Assembly (NCBI GenBank): GCA_017473775.1
Contig: JAFUJH010000033.1
Location: 37,129-101,128 of the forward strand
DNA from: Ruminococcus sp.
GTDB taxonomy: Bacteria; Bacillota; Clostridia; Oscillospirales; Acutalibacteraceae
Length of the DNA stretch: 64,000 bases
Direction: 5' to 3'
Both the position numbers and the translations under genes were made by a program. Shown here piece after piece: positions 61,067-64,000 of the stretch. The notes below the pieces were generated by a model. The model made no database searches. It was given only the letters and a program-made list of their open reading frames with translations, and was not told where the DNA came from. Position 1 is the stretch's first letter. Every line of letters starts with the position of its first letter.

Positions 61067-62035
61067 TTATATTTCCTGAGTTGTAGCAACTCGTTTTAAC
61101 AATGTATAAAAATCCTCCAGTGTACGGAGGTTGCCTGCTTCATTACGCAATGACGCCGCACTGTGAAACCCCTTGATATACCAGGCAACATGTTTTCTGG
61201 CTTCACGCATACCTACATTTTCACCCTTATATTCACACAAAGACTCAATGTGTCTGCGCATAATGTGAAGTCTTTCGGAAAGCGAAGGTTCAGGCAAAAG
61301 AACCTCACCCGACATATAGGCGTTGATTTCCGAGAAAATCCAGGGATTCCCCAGAGCACCTCTGCCTACCATCACAAGGTCACAGCCTGTCTGCTCGTAC
61401 ATCCTCGCCGCATCCTTTGCCGTGAAGATATCACCATTGCCGATAACAGGAATATCCACAGCATTCTTCACCTGTCGGATAATCTCCCAATCAGCATATG
61501 GCTTGTACATCTGCTCTCGTGTCCTGCCGTGAACCGCCACAGCCGAGGCTCCGCTCTCTGCGCAGGCAACGGCTACCTCCGCTGCGTTGATGTGCTCATC
61601 ATCCGTACCCTTACGAATCTTCACGGTAACAGGCACATTCACCGCCTTGCTGACGGCTTCTACAATCCGACCGCACAGGTCAGGGTCCGTCATCAGGGCA
61701 CAGCCACAGCCGATAGAATTCACCTTAGGCACAGGACAGCCCATATTTATATCTATAAAATCAGGATTATATCTGAGCGAAAACTGAGCCGCATAAGCCA
61801 TAGTATCAGGCTCACAGCCAAACAGCTGTACACCGCAGGGACGCTCAGCATCAGATATCTCCATAAGTGATGCACTCTTTTTGCTGTTGTAGGAAATCCC
61901 CTTGGCGCTTACCATCTCAGTAGTAGACATACAAGCACCGAAAGAGGTACACAGCTCGCGGAAGGCTCTGTCCGCCACCCCTGCCATAGGGCCGAGGGAC
62001 GCATAGCCTTTAATCTCAAGATTACCTATCTTCAT
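61067..62035 (-). CDS. dusB: tRNA-dihydrouridine synthase B
   Basis: 322 residues. Flavoenzyme that reduces uridine in the tRNA D loop. FMN-binding TIM barrel: [31 protein letters not shown] with the catalytic Cys, [49 protein letters not shown]. Directly after the small membrane protein gene (1-base gap) and before glyA. Confidence 0.95.
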   Translation of the reverse strand: MKIGNLEIKGYASLGPMAGVADRAFRELCTSFGACMSTTEMVSAKGISYNSKKSASLMEISDAERPCGVQLFGCEPDTMAYAAQFSLRYNPDFIDINMGCPVPKVNSIGCGCALMTDPDLCGRIVEAVSKAVNVPVTVKIRKGTDDEHINAAEVAVACAESGASAVAVHGRTREQMYKPYADWEIIRQVKNAVDIPVIGNGDIFTAKDAARMYEQTGCDLVMVGRGALGNPWIFSEINAYMSGEVLLPEPSLSERLHIMRRHIESLCEYKGENVGMREARKHVAWYIKGFHSAASLRNEAGNLRTLEDFYTLLKRVATTQEI

Positions 62036-62036
62036 A

Positions 62037-62585
62037 TTACTTTCGTTTGGAATTGTTATAGTATTGGTCGTTCAGAAGTCGCTTCTTGCCGGAGATTTTA
62101 TCTCCTGTAGAGTAACGCTTCTTGCCTCCTCCGCGGTACGCCTTGGTCTTGGTAGTAAGCAGTACTGCCAGTATCACAGCCGCACCTACACCAATGCATA
62201 CCCATGCCACAAATCCCCAGAACAGGGCAGGCTCGTTCTCCTCCTTGATTTCTCCGATAACGGGAGGAATGACGATGTCGCTTTCTGATATTTCAGGCAA
62301 GGGCTCCCGGTAGGTTACCTCGGGTTTTGTAGTAGGAGCTTCTGTATTTTCGGTGGTATCAGCCACAGCCTCCGTAGAGGACTCACCCTCTACAGGGTCG
62401 GTGGTCGCATCGGTATAAGCATCCTCTGTGAACACCTGCGTGGTCTCCTCCACGAAGGATTCGTTAGCGTAGGTCTCCTCAGAAACAGTAGTCTCTGCCG
62501 AAATCCCCGTCACACCTGCAAAACTCATCACAAGTGCAATACATATTAAGATAAAAGCTTTTCTGATAAAATTCATATCCTTCAT
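62037..62585 (-). CDS. secreted/membrane protein with Thr/Glu-rich ectodomain
   Basis: 182 residues. Signal-like N-terminus (AFILICIALVMSFAGVTGIS), then a long low-complexity Thr/Glu stretch (about 30-115), one membrane segment (ALFWGFVAWVCIGVGAAVILAVLL) and a basic cytoplasmic tail (KKRYSTGDKISGKKRLL). No enzyme motif and no sorting signal. Upstream of dusB with a 1-base gap, so co-transcribed. Two nearby ATGs; the outer one is listed. Possibly an envelope stalk; unknown function. Confidence 0.7.
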   Translation of the reverse strand: MKDMNFIRKAFILICIALVMSFAGVTGISAETTVSEETYANESFVEETTQVFTEDAYTDATTDPVEGESSTEAVADTTENTEAPTTKPEVTYREPLPEISESDIVIPPVIGEIKEENEPALFWGFVAWVCIGVGAAVILAVLLTTKTKAYRGGGKKRYSTGDKISGKKRLLNDQYYNNSKRK

Positions 62586-62641
62586 CTTTAATACCCCAAA
62601 TACAAATACTTCCCTATTATTGTTTTTATTATATCAAAACC

Positions 62642-63745
62642 TCATCCTGTTTGCAAGACCTTTGCAAGCACATTTGACAGTAATTTGCCTGTATATACCG
62701 CCTCAGACAAGGTATTTACATCTGTACCTACCTCAATGAGCAACGAGCCGTTGTTCACATTCATATTATACGCAAAGTTTCCGAAGTATAGCGGACGGGT
62801 CATACCGGGGTACATTTCCTCACAGGTATTCTGAAGCTTCAATGCAAATGTCAGGTTATCCTCCCAGAAGGGAAATTCATAATATCCATCAGGGTCATAG
62901 CCTGCCATTATCATAATCTGTGCCGCTTTCTGCCCGTTATGAGTAAAGGTGGGCTTTGTTTTTCCTCCGCCGCTTGAGTAGCTGATAGAGTCCCTGTGTA
63001 TATCCAGTACTACCTTGATATCTGGATACTGAGCAATATATTTTTGTATAGTGTCATAGCTTCTGTAGTACGCTCCGTCATAGGCAGGGCTGTCGTGGAC
63101 CTCAGTTGCGTGGATTACCCCTATTCCCTGAGACTGAAGTCCCTCGGCAATAGCCCTGCCAACTCGGGTCATATTTCTCTCGCTATCCTCGCTTCTGGGA
63201 TAAAAGCTCTCATGGTAATAACCGCTGTCATATGTAAGGTAGCTTTCACAGGTATGGGTATGAACAATTAGTACCTGCACCTTATCAGAATTTTTGTCAA
63301 AGTCAAAACCTAAGGGTCGAGTCAGGTACTTACCTATATCAAGGTTAAATTCCGTGCTGTTCTTCACAAAGAAGTCGTTATATCCCAGCTCACCGCTTGA
63401 GTACTGGGTCTCAACCACAGGCAAGTGAGCCTCGCCGTCATAGACGGAGGGGTCCTCGGTGTACACACTCTCGTCTATGGTGGCAGTGGTAGTAACCTCC
63501 TCAGTATTAACAAGAGACTCGGTTTCAGCCGTAACTGAGGAAGATGCAGATTCCTCTGTCATATCCGTATTCTGAACAGTCACAAGTCTATAGCCGCCGT
63601 CAGGAAGTGCCAGCGCCGCCGCGGCAAGTGCCGCATTCTCAGCGTTATCACCGCCGCTGAGACTCGTCCATAAACACATACAGCCAAGTGCTGTGAGTAA
63701 CGCCCCCATTGCAAAGCACAAAAATGTTCTCAACCTCCCTGCCAT
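62642..63745 (-). CDS. spoIIP: stage II sporulation protein P (SpoIIP), peptidoglycan amidase/endopeptidase
   Basis: 367 residues from the ATG at 63745 (AGGAGG 8 bases upstream). Membrane anchor at 5-30 (LCFAMGALLTALGCMCLW), Thr/Ser/Glu-rich spacer, then the SpoIIP domain: VQVLIVHTHTCESY with the catalytic histidines, GVIHATEVHDSP, KVVLDIHRDSI, and NNGSLLIEVGTDVN with the metal Glu. It degrades septal peptidoglycan during engulfment with SpoIID and SpoIIM. Its presence implies a spore former. Ends with TGA. Confidence 0.93.
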   Translation of the reverse strand: MAGRLRTFLCFAMGALLTALGCMCLWTSLSGGDNAENAALAAAALALPDGGYRLVTVQNTDMTEESASSSVTAETESLVNTEEVTTTATIDESVYTEDPSVYDGEAHLPVVETQYSSGELGYNDFFVKNSTEFNLDIGKYLTRPLGFDFDKNSDKVQVLIVHTHTCESYLTYDSGYYHESFYPRSEDSERNMTRVGRAIAEGLQSQGIGVIHATEVHDSPAYDGAYYRSYDTIQKYIAQYPDIKVVLDIHRDSISYSSGGGKTKPTFTHNGQKAAQIMIMAGYDPDGYYEFPFWEDNLTFALKLQNTCEEMYPGMTRPLYFGNFAYNMNVNNGSLLIEVGTDVNTLSEAVYTGKLLSNVLAKVLQTG

Positions 63746-63863
63746 GGCTGTCCCCTCCTGCATAATTTTACATAGTATTGTATGCAAAGAAACAGCAGGA
63801 TATACCGATAATAAATTCATTCCGTCAATGCATACCCGTGTATAATTTCCTACACTGCATTTT

Positions 63864-64000
63864 GGCTCTATAATAAATGTTGGGGTAAGAAAAAGAGCCT
63901 ACTGAAAAAAAGAGTAAAAAAGTAGAGCATATTTGAAAGAAATCCGTTAAAATGGAGTTGTCTAGAAACCAGAAACGGAGAATCCAATATGCTCTACAAA
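63864..64000 (+). mobile_element. probable left end of an insertion sequence
   Basis: Starts at GGCTCTATAATAAATGTTGGGG (AGAGCC follows at 63894-63899, a possible end hairpin), resembling left ends of ISL3-like elements, and leads to an ORF start at 63989. The element continues past the window, so the family and the right end cannot be checked. Confidence 0.5.
63989..64000 (+). CDS. start of a probable transposase, cut by the window end
   Basis: Only ATG CTC TAC AAA is visible (MLYK). CGGAG lies 8 bases upstream. The first 12 bases around the start (63986-63997, AATATGCTCTAC) are an exact inverted copy of 63922-63933 (GTAGAGCATATT), so the start could be hidden in a hairpin. Family not determinable from four codons. 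Confidence 0.45.

Overview
The window reads as chromosome of a low-to-mid GC Gram-positive anaerobe of the Clostridia, most likely a Ruminococcus-like member of the Oscillospiraceae (inference). The reasons are four secreted proteins with type I dockerins of the NIKDAT-IQK type, starch-binding (CBM26-like) modules and two secreted GH13 amylases, a complete HydE/HydF/HydG set for [FeFe]-hydrogenase maturation, a SpoIIP sporulation enzyme, the zinc-type S14 and single-chain GlyRS of Firmicutes, and a Firmicutes-style S10-spc-alpha operon with a KOW gene between map and infA. The combination of CBM26, dockerin, amylase and spore genes recalls the amylosome of Ruminococcus bromii, but the species cannot be fixed from the sequence alone.

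Layout. 1-860: end of a phosphatase gene and a small ORF. 895-6585: dockerin locus with a repeat-module dockerin protein, a leucine-rich-repeat dockerin protein, an anti-sigma-like membrane protein and an ECF sigma factor; one promoter-like motif occurs upstream of both the sigma gene and the repeat-module gene. 6690-19000: small operons of envelope and hypothetical proteins (BspA-like LRR, membrane protein with a DnaA-like Walker B, lipoprotein, GNAT, PlsC-like acyltransferase, hydrolase, bPH protein, SPFH protein, acidic dockerin protein). 19045-23760: hydrogenase-maturation operon (regulator-hydE-hydG-hydF-YkgJ-like) behind a leader with a terminator hairpin. 24300-24831: an array of short hairpins and tRNA-Arg(CCG). 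24903-40313: the ribosomal protein/secY/adk/map/rpoA operon, all on the minus strand, in canonical order, with an in-frame TAG inside rpoA. 40314-49672: a truncated REP-type transposase between REP palindromes, a left-handed beta-helix protein, PAP2, tRNA-Met with a duplicated 3' end, DUF1015, ThiT under a TPP riboswitch, a PTS EIIC-like protein, pyrR with an attenuator, glyQS. 49673-58100: repeats, then the starch cluster (membrane-anchored binding protein, two paralogous amylases, dockerin/CBM26 protein). 58350-63745: rarA, glyA, dusB, a membrane protein and spoIIP. The last 140 bases look like the left end of an insertion sequence.

How it fits together. The dockerin/CBM26 protein and one amylase form a two-gene operon; the second amylase and a membrane-anchored binding protein follow. 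No dockerin is present on either amylase, so in this cluster the cohesin-binding part is carried by a non-catalytic starch-binding protein (inference). The ECF sigma/anti-sigma pair is positioned to control surface dockerin proteins.

Most unusual points: the amber codon in rpoA; the shared ECF-type promoter motif; two families of palindromic interspersed repeats, one of which forms part of the coding sequence of the truncated transposase; a regularly spaced hairpin array; and leader terminators in front of the S10, hydrogenase-maturation and pyrR operons. Nearly all gene stops inspected are TAA or TGA; TAG ends the YkgJ-like gene, the KOW gene and the transposase remnant. No searches could be run, so family names rest on motif recognition.
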